From a virus: 41,286 nt of DNA. The notes under the pieces are model-generated. The model was not told the DNA's origin. It made no database searches and was given only the letters and a program-made list of their open reading frames with translations. Positions 31,975-39,051 of the stretch are shown here, piece by piece. The translations under genes and the position numbers were made by a program. Every line of letters begins with the position of its first letter. The stretch's first letter is position 1. The stretch spans positions 1-41,286 of the IMG/VR virus record IMGVR_UViG_3300047462_000747, one strand, 5' to 3'.

Positions 31975-32567
31975 TCCGTCGCCTTTCTGTTTGTTAGTTG
32001 GTTCAACTGTTCTCTGATGTGGTGTGGCATTTCGCGCTTGGGCAACGTCGCATCCAGCTTTACCGGCCCGCCGTGCTGTGCTGTGACGGGACGACCCGGC
32101 AGCGATCCAAGCCCTGCATGACCGGCGCGCTGTTTTTCGGTGACAGTTTCTGCGGCGGCCTCGCTCTTGTTGGCGTAGCCCATGACCACTTCAAGCAAAT
32201 AACCGTGCGACGTTAGCGGCAAGCGCAATCCGCTGGTGCCGTGGGCGCGGTTGACGACTTCCTCCATCCCTTGACGCCAATAGTCCACTGGTGCCGCCCA
32301 GGTACGGCCTGCGCGCTCAATTGTTGCGGGCCGGATCATTTCCACCAGTTCATTGGACAGGCTGGCGACGCGTTCATAGCGCAACGCTGTCTTGGCCGGG
32401 GCGAACAAGGTCACGTAGGAAAGCAGCGGGCGCAGCAACTTGCGTCCCTCGCTATGGGCATTGACCAGGGCGAGCATGGCATCACGCACGCCCTGGTGCG
32501 CAAATACGACATCCCAGGTCAGCGCGTTACGGCAGACAGGGCAATCGAACGTGGGCAAGTGCGACAT
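31971..32567 (-). CDS. Conserved early protein with N-terminal Cys pair
   Basis: The protein has 198 aa. It begins MSHLPTFDCPVCRNALTWD, a CxxC zinc-type motif, followed by a helical body (SLSNELVEMIRPATIERAGR, WAAPVDYWRQGMEEVV) and a flexible Pro-rich end. The helical part recalls proteins of the same position in other transposable siphophages. The function is not known; a DNA-associated role in replication is plausible. Confidence 0.65.
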   Translation of the reverse strand: MSHLPTFDCPVCRNALTWDVVFAHQGVRDAMLALVNAHSEGRKLLRPLLSYVTLFAPAKTALRYERVASLSNELVEMIRPATIERAGRTWAAPVDYWRQGMEEVVNRAHGTSGLRLPLTSHGYLLEVVMGYANKSEAAAETVTEKQRAGHAGLGSLPGRPVTAQHGGPVKLDATLPKREMPHHIREQLNQLTNRKATE

Positions 32568-32582
32568 GGTTTCAAATTCCTT

Positions 32583-32870
32583 TCAATGCGGTTTGTCTTT
32601 TTTTAACGATGCAGCGAAAACGATGCGGCGGGCCGACATGCTTTCCAGGATCGAACGAACCATTTCATAATCATTTCTGTCGTGTGCATCGATGATCTGG
32701 CCGAAACTCAATTGCTGGTTATGCGCCACGTTGACGATGCTATGCAGCCGCAACGACAAATCCATGATGCGCCCGTTGGCTTGACGCAATTCGACTTTCA
32801 GCGTCTTGATGTCGTTGATTTCGTCCGGGTTGCGCAAAGTTCTGGCAATTGCGTCAGTCATTTTTTTCAT
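32583..32870 (-). CDS. Early-region hypothetical protein, helical
   Basis: This 95-aa protein starts at ATG 32870 with AAGGAG 8 nt upstream; the start overlaps the previous stop (ATGA). Composition is charged and helical: DAIARTLRNPDEINDIKTLK, then RIMDLSLRLHSIVNVAHNQQ. No known motif is seen. It might be a small regulator or nuclease inhibitor, but nothing confirms this. Confidence 0.6.
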   Translation of the reverse strand: MKKMTDAIARTLRNPDEINDIKTLKVELRQANGRIMDLSLRLHSIVNVAHNQQLSFGQIIDAHDRNDYEMVRSILESMSARRIVFAASLKKDKPH

Positions 32871-33172
32871 TGCTGCATCTCCTTCCAGGACACGCAACAG
32901 CCGTCGATATCGATGCTGACCACGGCTTCACCATTACCCAGGCGGCGCGTTGATGTGCCGCCTTTTGGGGCGCGCAGATTTGCCGCCGTTGCGCCATCGA
33001 TACGAATCGACAATTGACTATCCAGTTTCGCTTCCAACACTTTGCAACCGAGTTCGCGCAACAGTCGCAAGACGCTGTTTTGCAAGCCGATGCGTTGTGT
33101 TTGCACTGCTGTAAATACGCGGATACTTGGCATGATCGTTGCGATATTTCCTTGCGTTGTTTGGTTTCTCAT
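32867..33172 (-). CDS. Early-region hypothetical protein
   Basis: This 101-aa protein begins at ATG 33172, with AGGAG 5 nt upstream and an overlap with the stop of the HTH gene. Content is beta/alpha: PSIRVFTAVQTQRIGLQNSV, RELGCKVLEAKLDSQLSIRI and a C-terminal AVVSIDIDGCCVSWKEMQQ. No family is recognised. It is part of the tightly overlapping early operon. Confidence 0.6.
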   Translation of the reverse strand: MRNQTTQGNIATIMPSIRVFTAVQTQRIGLQNSVLRLLRELGCKVLEAKLDSQLSIRIDGATAANLRAPKGGTSTRRLGNGEAVVSIDIDGCCVSWKEMQQ

Positions 33173-33723
33173 ACATACTCCTGTGCTATCTGCGGTGCGC
33201 CGACTTCTGGCAGCGGCAACGTGACCGTGTCGATGATGCCTGCTTGCTGCGATTTTTCCTTCGGCGCGTCGCCTGGCTGTTTGCTTGTTGCCCTAGCCCG
33301 CTTGGTGGATCGAACCGCGATCACGTCTGCCCTTGGCATTTCCGCGTCAGGCTTGAACGGGCAAAGCTGGCAAGCCTGCCATTGCTGCATTTGACGCGGA
33401 TTGTGTGTCGGCGCAGCGCGCAATGCCGTGCTGCGGCAATGATCGATGCCGACTTGTCCATTGGTATGCGGGCATGTCAACTGCTCATAGACGCGACGAT
33501 AAGCCAACTCGATATTTTTGGTACTGGCTTTCCCGTTACCGTATGGGCCGCAGCCATTGCAGATTTGGGAAATGCTCGCACGGTCGAAGCCCAACTTTCG
33601 CGCCACGGCTGTTTTACTGGAGCGACGGACTTCGTCCATCAGTCCAGCAAACCATGCCGTTTCCATGTAGGGCTGGCGTTCGATCTGGCTGTCCGCACTG
33701 GTGTCAGACTGCTTATTGATCAT
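33169..33723 (-). CDS. HTH DNA-binding early protein
   Basis: The protein is 184 aa. Residues about 28-60 (LMDEVRRSSKTAVARKLGFD, then RASISQICNGCGPYGNG) form a helix-turn-helix of the phage-repressor kind. A Cys cluster (CQLCPF) lies in the middle, and a low-complexity basic segment (KRARATSKQPGDAPKEKSQQ) leads to the C-terminus. It may regulate early transcription or act in replication. Overlap with both neighbours is short. Confidence 0.65.
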   Translation of the reverse strand: MINKQSDTSADSQIERQPYMETAWFAGLMDEVRRSSKTAVARKLGFDRASISQICNGCGPYGNGKASTKNIELAYRRVYEQLTCPHTNGQVGIDHCRSTALRAAPTHNPRQMQQWQACQLCPFKPDAEMPRADVIAVRSTKRARATSKQPGDAPKEKSQQAGIIDTVTLPLPEVGAPQIAQEYV

Positions 33724-34348
33724 CGTCCAACTCCATTTTCTCTTGCCATACGATCATATTCAGATTCGGGTCAAACACGGTTTTGGTGCGTTGGATCATT
33801 GGCGCTCTGCGTCCGGTATCCATTGCATGATTCAGGCGGTAGCGCGCTGGAAGCGCCTTGCGACCCTTCACCGCAGGTTGCACGCATTGCAGGTATCCAG
33901 CAGATGCCAGGGCCAGCATGTATGTCTTGGCGCTCTGTTCCGATATTGGATTGCGCTGTGTTCCTGCGAACGCGGCAAGCTGCCGATAATCCACAGATTC
34001 CATTTTGAACATACGACGCAACGTTCCCCACATCGCCTCATTGCCACCGCCCTGCGTGACTTCTTCGCCGGTCTTGGTCAGGCGTGGTGCTTCCGCCCCG
34101 TTGTCACGGATCAGGCGGTAGGTACGTTTAACGCATAGGGTGTTGATCTTCTCTTCAGACACAACCTCGATGTATCCTCCCACCTCCAGGACTTGCAGGA
34201 AGTCGCGCACGACGTCCTTGGTAACGTCACCATGCTCTACGATCTCGTCAGGGACAAAGCCGTCGCGTCGCTGGCGGATCGCTTCCCATGCGCGTTGACG
34301 CGGTGTCTTGCCGCCGGTCATTTCCATATGAATAGGCTTGCGTGGCAT
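33713..34348 (-). CDS. Conserved early protein, winged-helix type
   Basis: This 211-aa protein lies directly after the B gene. It has two helix-strand units that read like winged helices: RQRAWEAIRQRRDGFVPDEI to FLQVLEVGGYIEVV, and VDYRQLAAFAGTQRNPISEQ to LALASAGYLQCV. Such proteins follow A and B in D3112/B3-like phages and may aid transposition or replication. The function is not known from the sequence. Confidence 0.7.
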   Translation of the reverse strand: MPRKPIHMEMTGGKTPRQRAWEAIRQRRDGFVPDEIVEHGDVTKDVVRDFLQVLEVGGYIEVVSEEKINTLCVKRTYRLIRDNGAEAPRLTKTGEEVTQGGGNEAMWGTLRRMFKMESVDYRQLAAFAGTQRNPISEQSAKTYMLALASAGYLQCVQPAVKGRKALPARYRLNHAMDTGRRAPMIQRTKTVFDPNLNMIVWQEKMELDDDQ

Positions 34349-34350
34349 GC

Positions 34351-35145
34351 TTAAACCCTCCGCTCCGGCGCTCGGTCACTCGGTAATGCAATGCTCGCCA
34401 GTGCGGCCCCGGTGACTTCATCAATTGCGTAAGTCTGGCAATGCTCGTGAATCACGGTCAAGTAATTGACCACGCGACGCACGCTGCCCTTGGAAGAAAC
34501 CACAAGCCTGTTTAACGCATCCGTGTCAATGGCAACACCAGGGCAATAGATCGGGGCCAGCTTGATGGTGTCTTCCATCGAAACTTTTTGCGCGGGTGCC
34601 CAAGTGGACACGCGGGAGTGAAAACGTTCCCAATGTTCCAATTTTCGCGGCAACAGTTCTTCGCCGACCAGCAGCAGCGACCCCTGCGAGCCTTCGTAGA
34701 TGTCGCGGGTCAATTCAACCAGCTTGTCATTTTTGGTCGCGTGGTCGAACTCATCGATAATCAGAGTGCGGCGCGACGCGGACAACTGTTGCGTCACCAT
34801 GTCGAGCAACTTGGATACGGTCGCTTTGCCGTGCGCGATGCCCATTTCAGACAGAATTTTTTCCAGCAAGTCCTTGCTGCGCCAAGCGGACAGCATTTGC
34901 ACGTAGTAGGCGCGGCTCTCGTTGGCAAGTGCATTTGTCGAGAACGTTTTGCCCCAACCCGATGGGCCGTATAGCACGCCGATCCCAGGCACGCCAGCAC
35001 GACGACCGTTCAACCGTTCCAGCGTGGCCGCTACCATGTCTAGGGTGGCGATATTGGCGATTCCGCCGACTGGACGATGCATAGTGTTGAATTCTGAATT
35101 GCGTGTTGCGTTGTTTTTGTTCATAATCCGATTCGTTCGTTTCAC
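34351..35145 (-). CDS. Transposition target-selection ATPase (MuB-like)
   Basis: The protein is 264 aa with Walker A GPSGWGKT (residues 60-67) and Walker B TLIIDEFDH (127-135). It belongs to the AAA+ ATPases that bind target DNA, stimulate the transposase and confer target immunity. It directly follows the transposase gene. The start may be GTG 35145, overlapping the A stop (translational coupling), or an ATG 21 bp downstream; neither has a strong ribosome-binding site. The C-terminal domain (IDTDALNRLVVSSKGSVRRV) suits DNA binding. Confidence 0.93.
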   Translation of the reverse strand: MKRTNRIMNKNNATRNSEFNTMHRPVGGIANIATLDMVAATLERLNGRRAGVPGIGVLYGPSGWGKTFSTNALANESRAYYVQMLSAWRSKDLLEKILSEMGIAHGKATVSKLLDMVTQQLSASRRTLIIDEFDHATKNDKLVELTRDIYEGSQGSLLLVGEELLPRKLEHWERFHSRVSTWAPAQKVSMEDTIKLAPIYCPGVAIDTDALNRLVVSSKGSVRRVVNYLTVIHEHCQTYAIDEVTGAALASIALPSDRAPERRV

Positions 35146-37445
35146 TTAGTTGTTTTAAATTCGCCCATCACGGTGCCAGCCGTGCCGGGAACATCCGACG
35201 CCGCCAAGCTCTCTTGGTGGCGTTTGATCATTGATGCATGCTCTGCTGTCTGCGGATAGGTGCCGTACCATTTGGTAAGTTTGGCGTCGTCAATCGTTCC
35301 TCCTAGCGTTAAAAGTTCATCCAGTTCCAACCATTTCCTAAACCGCAGTTGCGGCGATTCCGGGATAACCGAAACATTTGTCGGTTCGACTTCTACAGGC
35401 GTGTCGCGCTCTGATTGACGCCGATCCATGATCGCTTGCAAGTTGCCTGGCACCGTGTTTGCAGCGACAGGACTTGCTATTACTCGCATGCCTTCTGTAT
35501 GTGCAATGGCGCGATTTCCTGCTGTCGAATTGGCGCTGTTTTCCAGTGCTACCGGCGCGTCGTAAATCTCGCGCTTCGGCGGGCCTTCCAACTCGTCCAG
35601 CACTTCCTGGCGCTTGGCATCCAGACGCGACAAACGGCCTTCGCTGCGCTTTCTCGCTGCTTGTTCCAGGAAGGCTTCCGGGAAGTAAGCACGCTTGTTT
35701 GCTTCAAATTCAGCGATACAAATGAAACGGCCTTGCGTGTCATATATCCAAACTTGGTCGGCGTTGTGGATGTCATATGCGACACGCACGAATTCGCCGT
35801 GATACTCGGTAAGGGCATGCGAGAAATACTGGTTATTGAAAAGTCGCACTTCGCCACGCAAGACTTTTGCTTCCTTCATCGGACGGAACAACTCGCGGGA
35901 ATCTTCCGGCGTGATGGTCGCCAGTTGCGCACCCGCGTTGACGCCGTCTGCCCATGCCTCATTTGGTGTCATGTGTCGCTTGCGGCCTAATTCCGCGTCA
36001 TAGACCATTTTGAGACTGCGATGCGGGCGGTTGTTGTAGCGGTCGGCGTGTGCTTTCACGAACTCAAGAAAACGTAGCCAGGGCATCAGATATTTGCTGG
36101 TGCCGCCAGCCTTGATCGCCTTGCGGGTGATTTTGAAAACCTTATTTTTGGCTTCGGCATCCATATCCTTGCCCATATAGGTAGGCAATTCCTTGGCCGC
36201 ACGCACCCAAATGTCACGATGGCCTTTTTCCACGATGCCGCGTGCCTGGGAGTTGTAGGCTATCGAATGCGTCATCGTGAAGCCCAGGCGCGATGCCATG
36301 CCCGTACCGGATTGACTCATCATTGCGTTTTTGTAGCCAGAACCGTTATCCACATAGAACACGGAACATATCCCGCCTGTTTCGCATGCATGGCGCAGGG
36401 CATCAAGCACGGCCAGCCCGCTTTCTGCCAGGTCGATACTCCAGCCAACTAACCGGCGCGTGGCGGTGTCGCGTACCGTCGTAATTTCAGGGCGGAACGG
36501 CTTGCCGTGCGCCGGATGCGCCACCTCTGCATCAAATGTATGGCCGTCCGCGCTGTAGACTTCGGCGGGCCATAGCATGCTGCTGTCACGGCGAATAAAG
36601 GGCTTGATATTCTTGATGTCACGCTGGCCCATACGTCCGGTCATCGATTCGACATTGCCCATTCGCTGCATAAAGCGGCGGGCGCGATGGTATAGCTGCT
36701 GCTCATTGATGCCATGCCGAGGCGCGATCTGCTCCACCGCCCATGCCAAGCTAGGCTTTTGCGGGCGCTGGTATTCGGCTAACAGATCAGTAGCCCAAAC
36801 GGGGATTTGCGCAACCGCATGCTGGTCTTTTGGTGCCAGAGCGTTCACGGCTTGCACAGTGCCGACCGCGCTACTTGCCTTGTAAGTCGAAAACCAGTCA
36901 TAAATGGTGCGGCGGCTCAACGTGCGCTTGCCTTCGCGACCGGATCGGGCGTTTGCGACCGGCACCAGTCTTGCCAGATGTTCAGGCAATGTGCCGTCCT
37001 GGGCCATGATGACGACTTTCAGGATGGCTTTTTCACGTCCAACAACCTGCGCAATGCGTTCAACTTCTTGCAACAAGGCGACACGCGCTTCCGCGATTCG
37101 CTTCTGCCAGTCTTTTAACGCGCCGGATTGGGTGGAAACCGTTACAACGCCACGCGCTTCGCGCACAACGGACGGCATTTGAATTGTCGGCTGAGTGGTC
37201 GCCGCAGAAAGCGATGGAGACTGCGCCAGAACCTGCTCAAGCATCCGGGCCTTGATTGACGCCATAACCTCGGCTGGCGGCGCAAATTCGCGACGTCTGC
37301 CACCGACGCCTGTACTTTCGATAAATGCCCATCCTTCGCGTTCGGACTTAGCTAAAACTTTGCCTTTGCTACCAGGAACGCCCGGCAATTGCATAGATGC
37401 TAGTTCCGCCGCGCTGTAGTAGCTTTTTATTTCGACCTGATTCAT
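35142..37445 (-). CDS. DDE transposase (MuA-like)
   Basis: The protein is 767 aa. Residues 8-65 form the Mu-type winged-helix domain (YYSAAELASMQLPGVPGSKG), closely similar to the repressor N-terminus. Residues about 105-285 hold the end-binding helical domains. The catalytic core shows D300 (VYSADGHTF), D366 (FYVDNGSGY) and E406 (GIVEKGHRD). A beta-barrel follows (RGEVRLFNNQYFSHALTEY), and a tail that would contact B. It cuts and joins phage ends during integration and replicative transposition. The ATG overlaps the stop of a 50-aa gene by ATGA. All catalytic residues are present. Confidence 0.97.
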   Translation of the reverse strand: MNQVEIKSYYSAAELASMQLPGVPGSKGKVLAKSEREGWAFIESTGVGGRRREFAPPAEVMASIKARMLEQVLAQSPSLSAATTQPTIQMPSVVREARGVVTVSTQSGALKDWQKRIAEARVALLQEVERIAQVVGREKAILKVVIMAQDGTLPEHLARLVPVANARSGREGKRTLSRRTIYDWFSTYKASSAVGTVQAVNALAPKDQHAVAQIPVWATDLLAEYQRPQKPSLAWAVEQIAPRHGINEQQLYHRARRFMQRMGNVESMTGRMGQRDIKNIKPFIRRDSSMLWPAEVYSADGHTFDAEVAHPAHGKPFRPEITTVRDTATRRLVGWSIDLAESGLAVLDALRHACETGGICSVFYVDNGSGYKNAMMSQSGTGMASRLGFTMTHSIAYNSQARGIVEKGHRDIWVRAAKELPTYMGKDMDAEAKNKVFKITRKAIKAGGTSKYLMPWLRFLEFVKAHADRYNNRPHRSLKMVYDAELGRKRHMTPNEAWADGVNAGAQLATITPEDSRELFRPMKEAKVLRGEVRLFNNQYFSHALTEYHGEFVRVAYDIHNADQVWIYDTQGRFICIAEFEANKRAYFPEAFLEQAARKRSEGRLSRLDAKRQEVLDELEGPPKREIYDAPVALENSANSTAGNRAIAHTEGMRVIASPVAANTVPGNLQAIMDRRQSERDTPVEVEPTNVSVIPESPQLRFRKWLELDELLTLGGTIDDAKLTKWYGTYPQTAEHASMIKRHQESLAASDVPGTAGTVMGEFKTTK

Positions 37446-37594
37446 TCCATCGCACCGAATAGTTCTTGTTCTTGCTCAACCGCCTTGAGGACATTGATTT
37501 GCCAATAAGCAATATGAATAAGCGTTCCGTTAAGCGTGTCAACTGTTCCGCTAACCGACTCGACAAATCCAAATTGTCTTTTTTTCATTGTCAT
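37442..37594 (-). CDS. 50-aa small protein between ner and transposase
   Basis: The protein starts MTMKKRQFGFVESVSGTVDT and ends VEQEQELFGAME; its TGA overlaps the transposase ATG. A middle segment (LNGTLIHIAYWQINVLKAVE) is amphipathic. The ribosome-binding site is weak; an ATG two codons in is also possible. Tight coupling with A argues that it is translated. It may set transposase expression by coupled translation or act as a small regulator. An AAGCGTTCC repeat lies inside it. Confidence 0.6.
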   Translation of the reverse strand: MTMKKRQFGFVESVSGTVDTLNGTLIHIAYWQINVLKAVEQEQELFGAME

Positions 37595-37667
37595 TTCGTG
37601 GTGTGTGTGGAACACTTAGATAGCGTTAAAGTGTGTTGTCGCCTATGATTCAGCCTATGGAAATAGC

Positions 37668-37952
37668 TTAAGGAGTGGGCTGAAAGAATTTCCGATTTAA
37701 GGACGGCGTAAAGTTACGCTTTTCGTAACGGCTGGGCCAGATTGTCTCGGGTGCAAGGTTTAACGCACTTGCGATGATGCCTTCGGCCTTCAGGTAAGGC
37801 ACATCTAAAGCGGTTTTAAGTGTTCCGGCGCTTAGTCCATTTTGGCGTGACAATTCGCGTAACGACCAGCCCGCTTTGTGCAGCGCTGCAACAATATCCG
37901 CTCTATGCCAATCCGTTGGGGCGGTTTTTTTTGGGGTGTTTTCTACGCTCAT
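37668..37952 (-). CDS. Ner-like DNA-binding protein
   Basis: This 94-aa protein is of the Ner/Nlp family: TDWHRADIVAALHKAGWSLR, RELSRQNGLSAGTLKTALD and PYLKAEGIIASALNLAPETI followed by WPSRY. In Mu, Ner dampens both repressor and early transcription after the lytic switch. It is the first gene of the early operon, 33 bp downstream of the -10 box of the early promoter. AAGG lies about 10 nt before the ATG. Confidence 0.93.
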   Translation of the reverse strand: MSVENTPKKTAPTDWHRADIVAALHKAGWSLRELSRQNGLSAGTLKTALDVPYLKAEGIIASALNLAPETIWPSRYEKRNFTPSLNRKFFQPTP

Positions 37953-37984
37953 AACTAAATACCTTTCTGTTAGTTGATGGGCGT

Positions 37985-38013
37985 ATCTTAAGTGTTCCTA
38001 AGCGTTCCGTCAA
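37985..38013 (-). promoter_or_regulatory. Early promoter for ner-A-B
   Basis: On the minus strand TTGACG (38013 to 38008) and TAAGAT (37990 to 37985) are separated by exactly 17 bp, a near-consensus sigma-70 promoter reading into ner. Two AAGYGTTCC repeats fill the spacer, so a bound repressor would block polymerase. Confidence 0.82.
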
Positions 38014-38149
38014 TAGAAACATAGGAACACTTTAAACTTATGTCTATTGAAGAATGTTCGATTTAATGCATTGATTTACATATGAATTTTATGAGTGTTC
38101 CGCTTTTTATTCATTAGGCTAAAAAGGGAACGCTTAAAGCGAGGTAAGT

Positions 38150-38578
38150 GTGCCGACAAAAGAACTGCATTCCGCATCCGAGATAGCCGCTATGCAACTC
38201 CCAGGATTGCCAAAAACGAAAGCGAGAATCATCGACCGAGCCGCGAATGAAGGCTGGTCGTTTGAAGAGATAAAAGGGGTTGGTGGCACCCGCAAAGTCT
38301 ACGATGTGCCTAAAAAATACCTTGCCAGCAGTGTCGTTTCAGGCGAAATGCCGATAGACAACCCGAACACAGGTAGGGTGATTGGCACCATCGCTGGCGG
38401 CAAGGTTGATCCCAAGCTACTAGAAACAGTAATTCGTGTGATGGACGAATGGGCTATCGAGCAAGATATTTCTTGGGTGCCTGAGCGAAAAGCCTCTATT
38501 GCTGTACTACTTTATGACTATATCGACAAGGGCGCAAGCGACGAAGATGTAACAAGGCTGTTACAAGCTGTTAAATAA
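38150..38578 (+). CDS. Mu-type lysogeny repressor (c-like)
   Basis: This 142-aa protein diverges from the early operon. Residues 5-58 (LHSASEIAAMQLPGLPKTKA through VGGTRKVYDVPKKYL) are a Mu-type winged-helix domain with about half its positions identical to the transposase N-terminus, including SAxExAxMQLPGxP, EGWxF and GVGG. The C-terminal part (LLETVIRVMDEWAIEQDISW) would mediate oligomerisation and control by host proteases, as in Mu. GTG start with GAGG 5 nt upstream. It is transcribed toward the phage left end, as in Mu. Confidence 0.9.
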   Translation: MPTKELHSASEIAAMQLPGLPKTKARIIDRAANEGWSFEEIKGVGGTRKVYDVPKKYLASSVVSGEMPIDNPNTGRVIGTIAGGKVDPKLLETVIRVMDEWAIEQDISWVPERKASIAVLLYDYIDKGASDEDVTRLLQAVK

Positions 38579-38588
38579 TTGTTTACAT

Positions 38589-38606
38589 ATCCCATATTTA
38601 TGGGAT
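38589..38606. promoter_or_regulatory. 18-bp palindrome downstream of the repressor gene
   Basis: ATCCCATA and TATGGGAT are exact reverse complements around TT, 11 bp after the repressor stop. A small TTTCC-TTTT-GGAAA hairpin follows. No T tract is present, so an operator is as likely as a terminator. Confidence 0.5.
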
Positions 38607-38666
38607 GTGGTTTCCTTTTGGAAATGTTATTGTTTGGCAAGTTTATAGTAATGCCAAATAGCAATA

Positions 38667-38975
38667 ATGATAAGAAATGACGACGAGATCGCCACTCGAC
38701 TGAGAGAGGCGCTTGCCGGTGCAATTGAACAAGTTCCATCTGGAACGCTGCAAATACTTAGACGGACACGCGTGGGGAATCATTTCCCTGCGATGCAGTC
38801 TGCAAATGATGCTGTTTTTAGCTCTGGCGGTGAAGCGACACCCGACGAAATAGATAAAGGGCCATCAACTGGCCCTTTATGTGCAGAATCCCCCGCAAAA
38901 TTTGTACAATCCGCCGATTTGCGCCGTGGTGATTTGCACTGCACGCAATCTGCTAACTATTCCCTGCGAGCCTAA
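38667..38975 (+). CDS. Doubtful small gene at the phage left end
   Basis: A 102-codon frame starts MIRNDDEIATRLREALAGAI and continues through GTLQILRRTRVGNHFPAMQS. The first 60 residues look coding, but there is no ribosome-binding site and the frame runs through a strong terminator hairpin (38854-38880) and a transposase-binding motif. It may be a decayed or truncated accessory gene, or chance. Confidence 0.3.
   Translation: MIRNDDEIATRLREALAGAIEQVPSGTLQILRRTRVGNHFPAMQSANDAVFSSGGEATPDEIDKGPSTGPLCAESPAKFVQSADLRRGDLHCTQSANYSLRA
38854..38880 (+). terminator. Rho-independent terminator of the repressor transcript
   Basis: ATAAAGGGCCA and TGGCCCTTTAT pair over 11 bp around TCAAC. It is the last strong signal before the phage end and would stop repressor transcription from running into the host. 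Confidence 0.8.
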
Positions 38976-39051
38976 GACTGGCGCGGCCTTTCCGGCTTTT
39001 TCCCGGCTTTTCCCGTTTCTTCCCATGTGCAGAAGCATTCACCCCCTCACA
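38880..39051. repeat. Phage left end with transposase-binding motifs
   Basis: Read inward from 39051 on the minus strand: terminal TGTGAGGGGGTG, then GCTTCTGCACATGG (about 39022-39035), and a second copy GGATTCTGCACAT (38879-38891) 140 bp further in. These match the TTTTGCAC and TTTCTGCACA motifs at the other end in inverted orientation. A third related word TTTGCACTGCAC is near 38933. The spacing resembles the multiple A-binding sites of Mu ends. Confidence 0.75.

Larger units (their letters stand above)
37520..38135. repeat. Operator array: AAGYGTTCC repeats in the control region
   Basis: Exact copies are at 37520, 37818, 37990 and 38000 on the plus strand and at 37609, 38024 and 38127 on the minus strand; near copies are at 37542 and 38093. 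They cover the early promoter, the region upstream of the repressor gene, and parts of ner and the small gene. They are probably bound by the repressor and, through the similar N-terminal domain, by the transposase, as with Mu operators. Confidence 0.75.
189..39051 (-). mobile_element. Mu-like transposable siphophage prophage, complete
   Basis: The element is 38,863 bp with 5'-TGT at both termini (TGTAACGGCGCG at 189; TGTGAGGGGGTG read from 39051 on the minus strand). At both ends position 15 onward reads TGCTTYTGCAC, so about 18 of the first 25 bases match. It is flanked by GTCGC repeats, and its insertion interrupts a reconstructable integrase frame. Genes for repressor, Ner, DDE transposase, B ATPase, Mor, lysis, gp27/28/29, F, G, I, T and a long non-contractile tail are all present and open. 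No inactivating lesion was seen in a core gene, so the prophage is probably inducible (inference). Confidence 0.93.

Noticed and set aside
37369-37572. 67-codon frame over the transposase start
   Set aside because: It overlaps both the transposase and the coupled 50-aa gene in another frame and has no start signal.
38041-38149. A defined promoter for the repressor gene
   Set aside because: Several AT-rich hexamers exist but no -35/-10 pair with acceptable spacing stood out, so none was assigned.
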